From NCBI GenBank assembly GCA_900550295.1, contig URRM01000023.1, forward strand, positions 1-20,456: a stretch of DNA of 20,456 bases, read 5' to 3'. The DNA comes from an uncultured bacterium (GTDB taxonomy: Bacteria; Cyanobacteriota; Vampirovibrionia; Gastranaerophilales; Gastranaerophilaceae). A program made the position numbers and the translations under genes. The notes under the pieces are model-generated. The model worked only from the letters and a program-made list of their open reading frames with translations. It was not told where the DNA came from and made no database searches. This document shows positions 1-7,788 of this stretch, piece by piece (positions within the stretch are counted from its first letter, which is position 1; every line of letters begins with the position of its first letter).

Positions 1-44
1 TTTCAACCCAGCGCCTTTATATTTTAAATGTATCTATTTTTACC

Positions 45-72
45 TTTACAAGCATAGATAAAATGTTATAAT
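45..72 (+). promoter_or_regulatory. maf promoter, probably giving a leaderless mRNA
   Basis: The sequence shows TTTACA at 45-50 and a perfect TATAAT at 67-72, separated by 16 nt. The maf ATG begins at 82, only nine bases after the -10 box. Transcription should therefore start at or just before the start codon, and no Shine-Dalgarno sequence is present. The transcript start is inferred from spacing. The alternative is an unrecognised promoter further upstream, outside the window. Confidence 0.65.
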
Positions 73-81
73 TAATCCATT

Positions 82-651
82 ATGAAAAGATTAATTTTAG
101 CATCAGGTTCGCCAAGAAGAAAAAAAATTTTTGAAGATTTAGGATTAGATTTTGAGATTATAAAATCACCCTATGAAGAAGTTTTGTATAATCGTGATTT
201 TACTTATGAAAAAATAGAAAATTTAGCATATAACAAAGCTCTAGAGGTTGCTAAAAATATTAAAGACGATGCAATTGTTGTTGGGGCTGACACTATAGTT
301 GTTTTGGATAATCAAATTTTAGGTAAGCCTAAAGATAAAGATGAAGCGTATAAGATGTTAAAAGCTTTGTCTAATAAGCAACATTTTGTTGTTACTTCAA
401 TTTGTGCAATAGAAACTCCAAGCATGCGCAAAAAGATTCACTCAACAACAAGTTACGTAACTTTTAACGAACTTTCTGATGATATGATACACAATTACAT
501 CAATGATTTTAACCCTTTAGATAAAGCCGGTTCTTATGGAATACAAGAACTGCCACAAGGGTTTGTTAAAACCATTGGTGGCAGTTTTGAAAATATTATT
601 GGTCTTTGCCCTAAAGCTTTGAAAAAGACTTTATCTGTATTTAAACAGTAG
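82..651 (+). CDS. maf: Maf family nucleoside triphosphate pyrophosphatase
   Basis: Maf proteins hydrolyse non-canonical or methylated nucleotides, or dTTP/UTP, to the monophosphate and pyrophosphate in the cytosol. They were first named for septum-inhibition phenotypes. At 189 residues the length is normal. Family motifs are present in order: the ASGSPRR phosphate-binding loop at 7-13, VGADT with the catalytic-type Asp70, LGKP at 80-83, DKAGSYGIQ at 147-155 and GSFENIIGL at 167-175. The last two resemble the dTTP/UTP-type (YhdE-like) subgroup; that substrate preference is an inference. The ATG at 82 is chosen because MKRLILASGSPRR is the usual start, although no ribosome-binding site precedes it. 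The stop codon overlaps the convergent S1-protein gene by 11 bases, and no terminator is visible between the two genes. Confidence 0.95.
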   Translation: MKRLILASGSPRRKKIFEDLGLDFEIIKSPYEEVLYNRDFTYEKIENLAYNKALEVAKNIKDDAIVVGADTIVVLDNQILGKPKDKDEAYKMLKALSNKQHFVVTSICAIETPSMRKKIHSTTSYVTFNELSDDMIHNYINDFNPLDKAGSYGIQELPQGFVKTIGGSFENIIGLCPKALKKTLSVFKQ

Positions 652-1714
652 CCAATTCAGGTTGTGTAACGCTTAGTGCAATACGTTTATCTCGTGGGTT
701 GAATTTTAAAACATAAGTTTTAATTGTTTCACCAACTTTTGCAATAACGTTATTTTTGCTTTGGTAATCCATTAATTCATTTTGTGGAAGTAAAGCTTCT
801 ACACCAGGGTAGATTTCAACGAAAGCGCCGAAAGGTTTAATTCTTGTGATAACACCTTCTCTTAATTCACCTTCTTTGATTTCTTTTTCAGCTTCAATCC
901 ATGGATCTGCTTCCAAGTTTTTAAGGCTTAATGAAACTCTTTGTTTTTCTTGGTCTATGCTGATAATTTCAACTTCAATTTTTTCACCGATAGAAAGTCT
1001 ATCTGATGGGTGATCAATCCATTTCCAAGAAATTTGAGATAATGGTAACAAGCCATCAACACCGCCGATATCAACAAATGCGCCAAAGTCAGTGATTCTA
1101 ACAACATCACCTTTAACAACTTGTCCAACTTCGATTTGATCGAACAAGTTTTTCTTTTCTTCTTCGCTAACTTCAGAATATACTTTTTTGTTAGATAAGA
1201 TGAAGCTATTTTGTTGACTGTCTAGAGTTAAGATTTTTAATTCAAGCTTGTCGCCAACTTTGTAGTCTTGGTCTTTGCTTCTTAATTGGCTTGATGGAAC
1301 AAAACCTTTTATGCCAAGAATATCAACGATTAAACCACCTCTAACAATAGAACTGATTTCACCTAAAATAGTTTCGTTAGCTTCTTTTAGTTGTTCTAAT
1401 TGTTTCATTGTGTATGCTTGTTGAACTTTAACGTAAGATAAAGCCATTTTACCTTCTGAATCTTCATCAGAGATAATTAAAAATTCGTATTCGTTGCCTT
1501 TTTCAAGAACTGATGATAAATTTTGAGATTTATCTTGTAAGGCTTCTTTTGTTGAAACCGATGCAGAAGTTTTTGCTCCAATATCAACGATTGCGCCATC
1601 TGAATCATATCCGCAAATTTTACCTTTAACCAAATCTCCTTTTTTGAAATTGTAATCATAATTGCCCAATAAGGCTTCAAACTCTACGTCTGAATAAATT
1701 TGTTTTTCTGACAT
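641..1714 (-). CDS. rpsA: S1 RNA-binding domain protein (30S ribosomal protein S1-like)
   Basis: This 357-residue protein carries four S1-type OB folds at roughly residues 24-96, 112-178, 194-266 and 281-350. The last two are the most canonical, with VVRITDFGAFVDIGGVDGLL and ITRIKPFGAFVEIYPGVEALLP; the first two are more divergent. It probably acts as ribosomal protein S1, bringing mRNA to the 30S subunit. It is shorter than the six-domain proteobacterial protein and closer to the short S1 proteins of cyanobacteria and Gram-positive bacteria. The ATG at 1712-1714 is preceded by a GGAG ribosome-binding site five bases upstream, and a TATAAA-like -10 element lies near 1731-1736. It is separated from mutS2 by the mutS2 terminator, so it is probably transcribed alone. 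Assignment as the true S1, rather than a paralogue, is likely but not proven. Confidence 0.88.
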   Translation of the reverse strand: MSEKQIYSDVEFEALLGNYDYNFKKGDLVKGKICGYDSDGAIVDIGAKTSASVSTKEALQDKSQNLSSVLEKGNEYEFLIISDEDSEGKMALSYVKVQQAYTMKQLEQLKEANETILGEISSIVRGGLIVDILGIKGFVPSSQLRSKDQDYKVGDKLELKILTLDSQQNSFILSNKKVYSEVSEEEKKNLFDQIEVGQVVKGDVVRITDFGAFVDIGGVDGLLPLSQISWKWIDHPSDRLSIGEKIEVEIISIDQEKQRVSLSLKNLEADPWIEAEKEIKEGELREGVITRIKPFGAFVEIYPGVEALLPQNELMDYQSKNNVIAKVGETIKTYVLKFNPRDKRIALSVTQPELATV

Positions 1715-1774
1715 AATTACTCCGTGTTTATTTTATATAATTAAAAGACCATTTACATGCCCGATTATAAAACA

Positions 1775-1799
1775 AAAGCACTCGATTTTCGAGTGCTTT
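1775..1799 (-). terminator. Rho-independent terminator of mutS2
   Basis: A perfect 11-bp stem (AAAGCACTCGA paired with TCGAGTGCTTT) closes a three-base loop. On the minus strand it is followed by TTTTGTTTTAT. It sits 24 bases beyond the mutS2 stop codon and upstream of the S1-protein gene, so it insulates the two same-strand genes. Confidence 0.88.
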
Positions 1800-1822
1800 A
1801 TGTCGATATTGTTACATTTTTA

Positions 1823-4186
1823 CTAATTTAAGTCAATTACAGTAACTCCGTCACCGCCTTCGGCAGGTTCACCAGGTCTGAATTTAGCCACGTATGGAGA
1901 TGTTGAAACATAATCTCTGATGTAACTTCTTAATGCGCCTGTTCCGTATCCGTGAACGATGTATACCGGTGTTAAGTTTGCAAGGCTTGCTCTATCCAAG
2001 TATGCTTCTAAACTATCAAGAGCATCATCACCTTTGTAACCTCTTAAATCTAGTGTGTTAGACATGCCACTTCTTTTTAATTCAAAAGATTCAAGTGGTC
2101 TTAATTTTAATTGAGGCTTTTTAGTTAATGATTTGTCTAATTTAGCAACTTGGTCTTTGCTAATTTTAGTTTTAATCAAGCCCATTTGTACAGTTAAGTT
2201 GTTGTTTTTGTCAGGAAGTGAAACAACTGTTACTGGTTGGTTCAATTCTTTAATCATAACTGTATCACCGATTTTTATAGAATCCCAAATTAATTCGTCA
2301 TATGTTTGTTTATCCATAGCGTTATCAATCTGATCTTTCAAATCGTTTTCCAAGTAAGATAATCTTGTGTAAGAACGTCTTGCCACTTTTTCAGATTTAT
2401 CTTTTCTTAGTTCACTCATAATATCTTTGATTTCTAAGCGAACATTATCAAATTCTTCTGTGAAACGATTTTCAATAGCTTTGATAGTTTTGCGTTTATC
2501 TCTGCGAAGTTCAGCCAATTTGTTTTCGTATTCATCTTGAGCTTTTTTAGATGTAATTTTTAACATTTCAACATCTTGCAAGTTCTTAGTCAATTTTTGT
2601 TGAGTTTCTTGCAATTTCTCGATAATTACAGCTGAAGGATCACGTTGAATGTGAAGAGTTGTTTTTGCTCTTTCAACAAGTTCAGGATCTAAGCCTAAGT
2701 TTCCGGCAATAAAGATTGCGTTACTTGCTCCAGGGATGCCAATTGTTAGTTTGTATGTCGGTTGAAGAGTTTCTTTATCGAATTCAACGCAAGCGTTTTT
2801 GAATTTGGCATTTGTGTATTCAAGTGATTTTAATTCACCAAAGTGAGTTGTTGTAATGCTTAGTGAACCTTTTGATGCGATGTTATCAAGAATAACTTCT
2901 GCAAGAGATGCTCCTTCTTGAGGATCTGTACCTGCGCAAATTTCATCTAATAATACAAGAGTATCTTTATCTGCTTCGTTTAATATGCTAATGATATTAT
3001 TCATATGAGAAGAGAATGTAGATAGATTTTGCATAATATCTTGTTCATCACCGATATCGGCTAAAACTTTCGCAAACGGATAAAGTTTTGCACTATCACA
3101 AGGTAAGAACATACCTGCTCTAGTCATTAATACAAACAAACCAACAGTTTTTAAAGTAACAGTTTTACCACCTGTGTTTGAACCTGTGATAATTAATGAT
3201 GTGTAACCGTCACCTAATGAAAAATCATTTTTAACGATGTTGGGAACTCTTGTAAGTAATAGAGGGTGTTTGATACCTTCCAGCTTTAAAACACGTTCCT
3301 TTGTTAATTCAGGTTGTTCTGCGTGCATTTTTATAGCATATCTGGCTTTTGCAAAGTGAAAATCCAGTTCTGCCAAAACTCTTTCGTTTGCTTGGAATGA
3401 ACCATAGCAAGCTTTTACGCTACGAGTTAATTCTGTTAAAATTTTAACGATTTCGTCATGAATTCTAACTTTTAATTCTCTAATTTTGTTGTTCATTGCA
3501 ACTAATTGAGATGGTTCAATATAGGCTGTTTTGTTTGTAGCTGAAACATCGTGTGTAATACCTGAAATACGGCTTTTTGCGCTTGCCATAATCGGGAATA
3601 CGATTCTATTATCACGAATTGTATAAATAGGCTCTTGAAGATATTGAGCAAACTCCGAAGAGTTCAACAATTCGTTAATTTTAGCCTTAATATCTCTTTC
3701 TGCATCTTTCAATGATGAAAATAATCCTGAAAGTGTGTCTGTTGCATCTTTTTTTATGTTATCAACTTCATCAAACTTAGAGAAGATTTTGTCTTCTAGA
3801 TCTTTGTTTGGGCAAAGTTGCATTGATAATTTGCTTAATAATGAATCAGCAATTGTGTTTTCTCTCATAAAGTTTTTAACTAAACGAGCTGAACGTAAGC
3901 TTTTTGCCAAACTTAAAAGTTCTCTTTCTGTCAAATAGCTGTTAAGTTGTTCAGATGTGATTGTTGATAAATCTGTTAAGTGATCAATAGGCAATTCAAG
4001 AACTTTATCAATAAGTTCTTTAGCTTCTTTTGTTAAAGTGATAGCGTCTTGAATTCTCTCATAATCAGTTTCTAATTGAAGATTTTGGCATAAAATTTGG
4101 CTTTGTTTTGTTCTTGCAAATGTTGCTAATTTCGCTAAAATCTTGTCAAATTCTAATGTTTTTGTACTCTTTTCTAATATATTCAT
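1823..4186 (-). CDS. mutS2: MutS2 ATPase with C-terminal Smr domain
   Basis: MutS2 is a DNA- and ribosome-associated ATPase. Depending on the species it suppresses recombination or splits collided ribosomes. The 787-residue length is typical. The N-terminal 300 residues form the MutS core and clamp helices, with no mismatch-recognition domain. The ATPase follows: Walker A GSNTGGKT at 335-342, STFSSHM at 389-395, Walker B LVLLDE at 410-415 and TTTHFGE at 445-451. Residues 520-630 are a long charged coiled coil, 637-685 a KOW-like segment, and 710-787 a Smr nuclease domain with LDLRG (712-716) and HGYGTG (745-750). The ATG at 4184-4186 has no Shine-Dalgarno sequence and lies eight bases from a consensus -10 box. 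The gene is divergent from ndk and ends in its own terminator. Confidence 0.97.
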   Translation of the reverse strand: MNILEKSTKTLEFDKILAKLATFARTKQSQILCQNLQLETDYERIQDAITLTKEAKELIDKVLELPIDHLTDLSTITSEQLNSYLTERELLSLAKSLRSARLVKNFMRENTIADSLLSKLSMQLCPNKDLEDKIFSKFDEVDNIKKDATDTLSGLFSSLKDAERDIKAKINELLNSSEFAQYLQEPIYTIRDNRIVFPIMASAKSRISGITHDVSATNKTAYIEPSQLVAMNNKIRELKVRIHDEIVKILTELTRSVKACYGSFQANERVLAELDFHFAKARYAIKMHAEQPELTKERVLKLEGIKHPLLLTRVPNIVKNDFSLGDGYTSLIITGSNTGGKTVTLKTVGLFVLMTRAGMFLPCDSAKLYPFAKVLADIGDEQDIMQNLSTFSSHMNNIISILNEADKDTLVLLDEICAGTDPQEGASLAEVILDNIASKGSLSITTTHFGELKSLEYTNAKFKNACVEFDKETLQPTYKLTIGIPGASNAIFIAGNLGLDPELVERAKTTLHIQRDPSAVIIEKLQETQQKLTKNLQDVEMLKITSKKAQDEYENKLAELRRDKRKTIKAIENRFTEEFDNVRLEIKDIMSELRKDKSEKVARRSYTRLSYLENDLKDQIDNAMDKQTYDELIWDSIKIGDTVMIKELNQPVTVVSLPDKNNNLTVQMGLIKTKISKDQVAKLDKSLTKKPQLKLRPLESFELKRSGMSNTLDLRGYKGDDALDSLEAYLDRASLANLTPVYIVHGYGTGALRSYIRDYVSTSPYVAKFRPGEPAEGGDGVTVIDLN

Positions 4187-4194
4187 AATAAAAT

Positions 4195-4223
4195 ATTTTA
4201 GAACAAGGGCGTATTAATTGCAA
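4195..4223 (-). promoter_or_regulatory. mutS2 promoter, probably leaderless
   Basis: On the minus strand TTGCAA (4223-4218) and TAAAAT (4200-4195) are separated by exactly 17 nt. The mutS2 ATG starts eight bases after the -10 box, so the RNA should begin within a few bases of the start codon. No ribosome-binding site is seen. The boxes are visible; the start site is inferred. Confidence 0.65.
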
Positions 4224-4271
4224 GTTGTAACGAAATTTTTAACATGATTTGGCGTAATTTCTTCTTGGACT

Positions 4272-4301
4272 TTGAAAAAAACTATTTTTGTGTTCTAATA
4301 A
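4272..4301 (+). promoter_or_regulatory. candidate ndk-tgt promoter
   Basis: TTGAAA at 4272-4277 and TAATAA at 4296-4301 are spaced by 18 nt. They would give a leader of about 25 nt containing the GAGAGGA ribosome-binding site at 4320-4326. The -10 is imperfect, and TTGGAC at 4265-4270 is an alternative -35. Confidence 0.45.
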
Positions 4302-4333
4302 ATAAGGTATCAAAATTTTGAGAGGATATTAAA

Positions 4334-4801
4334 ATGAATATTGAAAGAACATTTGTAGCACTAAAGCCTGATGCGGTACAAAGAGGTTTAATCGGTAGGA
4401 TTGTTAACCGTTTTGAAGAAAAAGGTTTCAAAATTATTGCTATGAAAATGTTAGAAGTTACTCCGGAACAAGCTGCAGCTCACTATGCAGAACATGTTGG
4501 CAAACCTTTCTATGATGGTTTAATTCAATTTATTACTTCAGCTCCAATTGTAGCAATGGTTGTTGAAGGTATTGATGCTATTGAAGAAATTAGACACATT
4601 GTAGGTGCAACAAATCCTGATAAAGCTGATGTTGGTTCAATTAGAGCAGATTATTCTCCATTGATGAAATGTAATTGTATTCATGCTTCTGATTCAGTAG
4701 ATTCAGCTGAAAGAGAAATGAGAATCTACTTTGATGTAGAAAAAGAACTTTGCACTAACTGGAAAACAATGATGGAAGTTGTATTAGATGGTTTGCAATA
4801 A
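4334..4801 (+). CDS. ndk: nucleoside diphosphate kinase
   Basis: Ndk moves the terminal phosphate from ATP to (d)NDPs through a phospho-histidine and so balances cellular NTP pools. The 155-residue protein has the standard fold markers: ERTFVALKPDAVQRGLIG (Lys11) at the N-terminus, GATNPDKA at 91-98, GSIRADY at 101-107 and the active-site segment NCIHASDS with His117. It is slightly longer than the common 140-150 residues because of a C-terminal extension. The ATG has a strong GAGAGG site seven bases upstream. The gene overlaps tgt by 14 bases, so the two are almost certainly cotranscribed. Codon choice is narrow and resembles that of a well-expressed gene. Confidence 0.97.
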   Translation: MNIERTFVALKPDAVQRGLIGRIVNRFEEKGFKIIAMKMLEVTPEQAAAHYAEHVGKPFYDGLIQFITSAPIVAMVVEGIDAIEEIRHIVGATNPDKADVGSIRADYSPLMKCNCIHASDSVDSAEREMRIYFDVEKELCTNWKTMMEVVLDGLQ

Positions 4802-5912
4802 GTATTTTAGTTATGACTTAGTACATGTAGACAAAAATACGGGCGCAAGAGCAGGTGTTTTACATACTCCTCATGGGGATATTGAAACTCCAATCTTTAT
4901 GCCTGTTGGTACTAATTCATCTGTTAAAATGCTTACAAATCACGATATAGAGCATACAGGTGCTCAAATTATTTTGGCTAATTCTTACCATTTGTACTTG
5001 CGTGCCGGAACTAAATTAATTAAACAATTTGGTGGCATTCATGGTTGGATGAATTGGCACAAACCTGTTTTAACAGATTCAGGCGGATTTCAAGTTTTCT
5101 CTCTTGCTGATTTAAGAAAGATTACCGAAGATGGTGTAAAATTCCGTGATCCAAAAGACGGAAAAGAACACTTTATTTCACCTGAAATTTCAATGGAAAT
5201 TCAAGAAGATATAGGCGCAGATATTATGATGGCGTTTGATGTTTGCTCGCCATTCCCTTGTACTTATCAAGAGGCTAAAAAGGCAATGGAGCAAACACAC
5301 CGTTGGTTAGAAAGATGTTTTAAGGCAAAAACTAACCCTCGTCAAGCATTGTTCCCAATAGTTCAAGGTGCATTCTTTGACGATTTGCGAAAAGAATCAG
5401 CTTCTGTAATTTCTTCTTATGATGCGGTAGGTTACGCAATTGGCGGTTTATCTGTTGGCGAAGATAAAGAAACAATGAATCACTTTACGGAATTTACTGC
5501 TCCGTTGTTGCCTGAACATAAACCAAGATATTTAATGGGGGTAGGAACTCCTGAAGACTTGTTAGACGGTATCAAACGTGGAATTGATATGTTTGATTGT
5601 GTTTTACCGACAAGAAATGCAAGACATGGTTCGTTCTTTACTCACGATGGTAAAAGATGTATTAAAAATCAACAATTCCAAGCAGATCCATCACCTTTGG
5701 ATTCAGCGTGTGATTGTTATGCATGCAAAAATCATTCAAAAGCATATATAAGACACTTGTTCAGATGCCAAGAAGGTACAGCAGCTGCGTTAATGTCTAT
5801 TCACAATATCAAATTCTTAATCGATTTTGCAAAAGCTTGCAGAAAAGCTATTTTAAATGATGAATTCGATAAATTTTATGCGGAAAATTATTCACACTTT
5901 GTGAAAAAATAA
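4788..5912 (+). CDS. tgt: tRNA-guanine transglycosylase (queuosine pathway)
   Basis: Tgt exchanges guanine-34 of GUN-anticodon tRNAs for a 7-deazaguanine base (preQ1 in typical bacteria) during queuosine synthesis. The 374-residue sequence has the TIM-barrel motifs LTDSGGFQVFSL (general base Asp97), IVQGAFF (191-197), GGLSVGE (219-225), FDCVLPTRNARHG (nucleophile Asp270) and the zinc site Cys308, Cys310, Cys313 and His339. The ATG at 4788 lies inside the end of ndk in another frame, 14 bases before the ndk stop. A GGAAG about nine bases upstream, within ndk, could serve as ribosome-binding site, so translation is probably coupled. No other queuosine gene is in the window. The stop codon falls in the first bases of the 48-nt repeat described at 5909-5956. 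Confidence 0.97.
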   Translation: MVCNKYFSYDLVHVDKNTGARAGVLHTPHGDIETPIFMPVGTNSSVKMLTNHDIEHTGAQIILANSYHLYLRAGTKLIKQFGGIHGWMNWHKPVLTDSGGFQVFSLADLRKITEDGVKFRDPKDGKEHFISPEISMEIQEDIGADIMMAFDVCSPFPCTYQEAKKAMEQTHRWLERCFKAKTNPRQALFPIVQGAFFDDLRKESASVISSYDAVGYAIGGLSVGEDKETMNHFTEFTAPLLPEHKPRYLMGVGTPEDLLDGIKRGIDMFDCVLPTRNARHGSFFTHDGKRCIKNQQFQADPSPLDSACDCYACKNHSKAYIRHLFRCQEGTAAALMSIHNIKFLIDFAKACRKAILNDEFDKFYAENYSHFVKK

Positions 5913-5956
5913 TGTCAGTCTGAACTTGCGGTTTTTCTGAAGGGCGCCGTGTTAGT
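5909..5956 (+). repeat. copy A of a 48-nt imperfect direct repeat
   Basis: Aligned without gaps to 7777-7824, this segment matches at 38 of 48 positions by my hand count. The core ACTTGCGGTTTTTC (5924-5937) is identical, followed by three mismatches and AGGGyGyCGTGTkAGT. Both copies carry ATAATGT with exactly ten bases between ATAAT and the core. The copies bracket the protease-like gene in the same orientation. Copy A overlaps the tgt stop codon and lies in the tgt/protease convergent gap. The rest of that gap (5957-6030) contains C-runs and a small AGTAA/TTACT hairpin but no clear terminator. Confidence 0.7.
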
Positions 5957-6030
5957 GTTTACGAACTTAGCCCCCGTATGATATCAGTAAAGCATTACTT
6001 TGATGACCCCCCGAATAAACCACTTATTAT

Positions 6031-7608
6031 TTACTTTGTTGGTGTTAATTTTGCGCTCAAGTATGCTATTGTTTTTGGAAAATGTTGTTGCAAATATTGA
6101 GTCCTAATACCTAATACATTTGTTGTTTGGTATGTATTTAACAAAGCATTTGTTTCCGCAATTGTTTCGTTTTTACCTTGTTTAGGTCTTCCGGGAAGAG
6201 CTTCATCTGCGATAAAGTAGTTGATATGTTCTCTTTCGTTTGTTGGAAATTCTTTTAAGAAATTTTTCCTTTCTTCATCATAAATTTTTTTGAATTTCTT
6301 GTCATCACGAAGAGAACCTCTTATGATGGTTTCCCATTTGCCGGTTTGTTTATTTTTTAATTCATCAACCGGTTTTCCGCCGATATCTGTAGCGTGACCT
6401 AATTCATGTAGGAATACAAACGCATCTTCCGGTACAAGCAACATAGTTGAGTACATGTATTCCTGATCATCGTCATCAAATTCAACGGCTTCACTTTGGC
6501 AATATGACGAAAGTTTATCATCGGCTTCTTTTATATTGAAGACATTTTTATCTAAATTTATAAGTTCATCACCGGGGATTGTCTTTAAAAGATTGATAAG
6601 GTTTGTTTTTTTACCTTTAATCATGTCTTTTAAATCAATTTCAGTGGTACCTTTTTTCTTTTGTTCGTCAGTAACTTTTAGAATTTTGTTTTTATTATCT
6701 AATTCAATTAGATATGATTTGTTATTTCTTGATGAACGGAAAGTATTTTTATTTAAAACTTCAAATGTTTGAGATTGGTTCATTAACACCTTGCCGTCGG
6801 GTGATGTGATTTTATAATCTATAATTCTGTTGCCGTTAGGATCATCTTCGTAACGATATTGAGTTCTTGTCATATCAGAAGATCGCATATCTTTTTCGAT
6901 TAAGACTGCACCTGTATTTTTGTCTTTTGTTGCTTTAGAAAGCTGTCTTGTTTTTCCGTTTGGAAATTCATATTTAACGTTATACATACCTTCGATGTCA
7001 GATTTTTCATAGGTTTCTTTTCTTATTAATCTGTTTTGTGCATCACGTTTAATCTTTACAGCTTCTGACATAACGGGATAACCTTCCTGTGTGTATTCAA
7101 ATTTTGTTTCATTGAAGGTGTTTGTTCTAAAATCAGTTGTCATAACCTTTTTAGAAACAGGATTATCATCCGAATCATATTTTATGTGAATTGTTTCTTG
7201 TTCTAAAACATTCAAATCTTTATCTAAAAGCTTGATGTTTTCGCTATCGTCACTGCTTGTGGTGCTTAGAATATAATTGTTTTTTCCATCATAAGCCGCT
7301 CTTTCCAAAGTCAAAGTTTCAGTCTTACTTGTCATCATATCTTTAGATAAAGACTTAATTTTATCTTTATCAAGTTTATCGTCTTCTATAATTTTTGTAC
7401 TTTCTGAATCAAGTTCCATTGGTACAACATTGCTGTACATTTTTGCAATTTTATTTAAAACAGTATCTTTTTTAGGTTCTGTTTTTGGCGCAGTTGTACG
7501 TTCAAAAGTATCTGGTTTTTGAGGCGCTAAATAAGGTCTTCTGTCAGTGCCTTTTTTGTCTTCAATATTGCCTGAAAAATTTATATTTAACAAATTTTGT
7601 ATATTCAT
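6031..7608 (-). CDS. predicted zinc metallopeptidase, anthrax lethal factor-like C-terminal domain
   Basis: I recognise no named gene for this 525-residue protein. Its C-terminal part has the zinc site HELGH (401-405) preceded by EDAFVFL and followed by ATD. Further on are DDKKFKKIYDEE (435-446) and NETIAETNALL (480-490). From memory, the anthrax lethal factor catalytic domain has the same order: HEFGHAVD, SKKFIDIFKEE, then EFFAEAFRL with its third zinc ligand. By that match Glu481 would be the ligand, Glu485 a second-shell residue and Tyr464 the possible active-site tyrosine. Residues about 140-285 are Tyr/Asp/Gly-rich beta-type repeats resembling YD/RHS repeats. The N-terminus has no Sec signal peptide or membrane segment but contains an NINFSGN tag (8-14), followed by a Pro/Lys-rich linker. 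The ATG at 7606-7608 has only a weak ribosome-binding site. It is a single-gene unit. Substrate and location are unknown; peptidase activity is inferred. Confidence 0.75.
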   Translation of the reverse strand: MNIQNLLNINFSGNIEDKKGTDRRPYLAPQKPDTFERTTAPKTEPKKDTVLNKIAKMYSNVVPMELDSESTKIIEDDKLDKDKIKSLSKDMMTSKTETLTLERAAYDGKNNYILSTTSSDDSENIKLLDKDLNVLEQETIHIKYDSDDNPVSKKVMTTDFRTNTFNETKFEYTQEGYPVMSEAVKIKRDAQNRLIRKETYEKSDIEGMYNVKYEFPNGKTRQLSKATKDKNTGAVLIEKDMRSSDMTRTQYRYEDDPNGNRIIDYKITSPDGKVLMNQSQTFEVLNKNTFRSSRNNKSYLIELDNKNKILKVTDEQKKKGTTEIDLKDMIKGKKTNLINLLKTIPGDELINLDKNVFNIKEADDKLSSYCQSEAVEFDDDDQEYMYSTMLLVPEDAFVFLHELGHATDIGGKPVDELKNKQTGKWETIIRGSLRDDKKFKKIYDEERKNFLKEFPTNEREHINYFIADEALPGRPKQGKNETIAETNALLNTYQTTNVLGIRTQYLQQHFPKTIAYLSAKLTPTK

Positions 7609-7643
7609 CTACAAAATACCTATCTCATTAATTAACATCCGTA

Positions 7644-7671
7644 ATTATATAAACGTTTTTTACAGAGCCAA
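7644..7671 (-). promoter_or_regulatory. promoter of the protease-like gene
   Basis: On the minus strand TTGGCT (7671-7666) and a perfect TATAAT (7649-7644) are 16 nt apart. This predicts a leader of about 28 nt before the ATG at 7608. Confidence 0.6.
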
Positions 7672-7759
7672 ATTTCAAAATTTAGTGTTATTGTAACATT
7701 CTTAATATTTTTTTTTACTTACAAGATAAGACATACTGAAATAAATACAGCATGACATT

Positions 7760-7788
7760 AAATTTAAAAAATAACTATAATGTTATTC
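7760..7788 (-). terminator. possible weak terminator after yraN
   Basis: On the minus strand a seven-base AT-rich stem (GAATAAC/GTTATTT region) closes an ATTATA loop and is followed by a T-run and TTAAATT. It lies about 70 bases past the yraN stop. The stem has very little GC, so termination strength is doubtful. The same bases also form the upstream part of repeat copy B. Confidence 0.3.

Noticed and set aside
1..81. A further gene or third repeat copy at the left edge
   Set aside because: The bases hold the maf promoter, and nothing in them resembles the repeat core or an open frame.
5924..6030. A readable frame through repeat copy A beginning TCGFSEGRRVS, with a similar TCGFSIGCRVS in copy B
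   Set aside because: An in-frame TGA directly precedes the shared part in copy A, no start codon or ribosome-binding site fits, and similarity ends after about 11 codons. A non-coding repeat is more likely.
5957..6030. A terminator for ndk-tgt formed by GGGC at 5942-5945 and GCCC at 5970-5973
   Set aside because: The pairing is only four bases with a long loop and no following T-run.
5913..6030. A preQ1 riboswitch next to tgt
   Set aside because: It would lie downstream of tgt rather than in its leader, and I could not see a preQ1 pseudoknot pattern.
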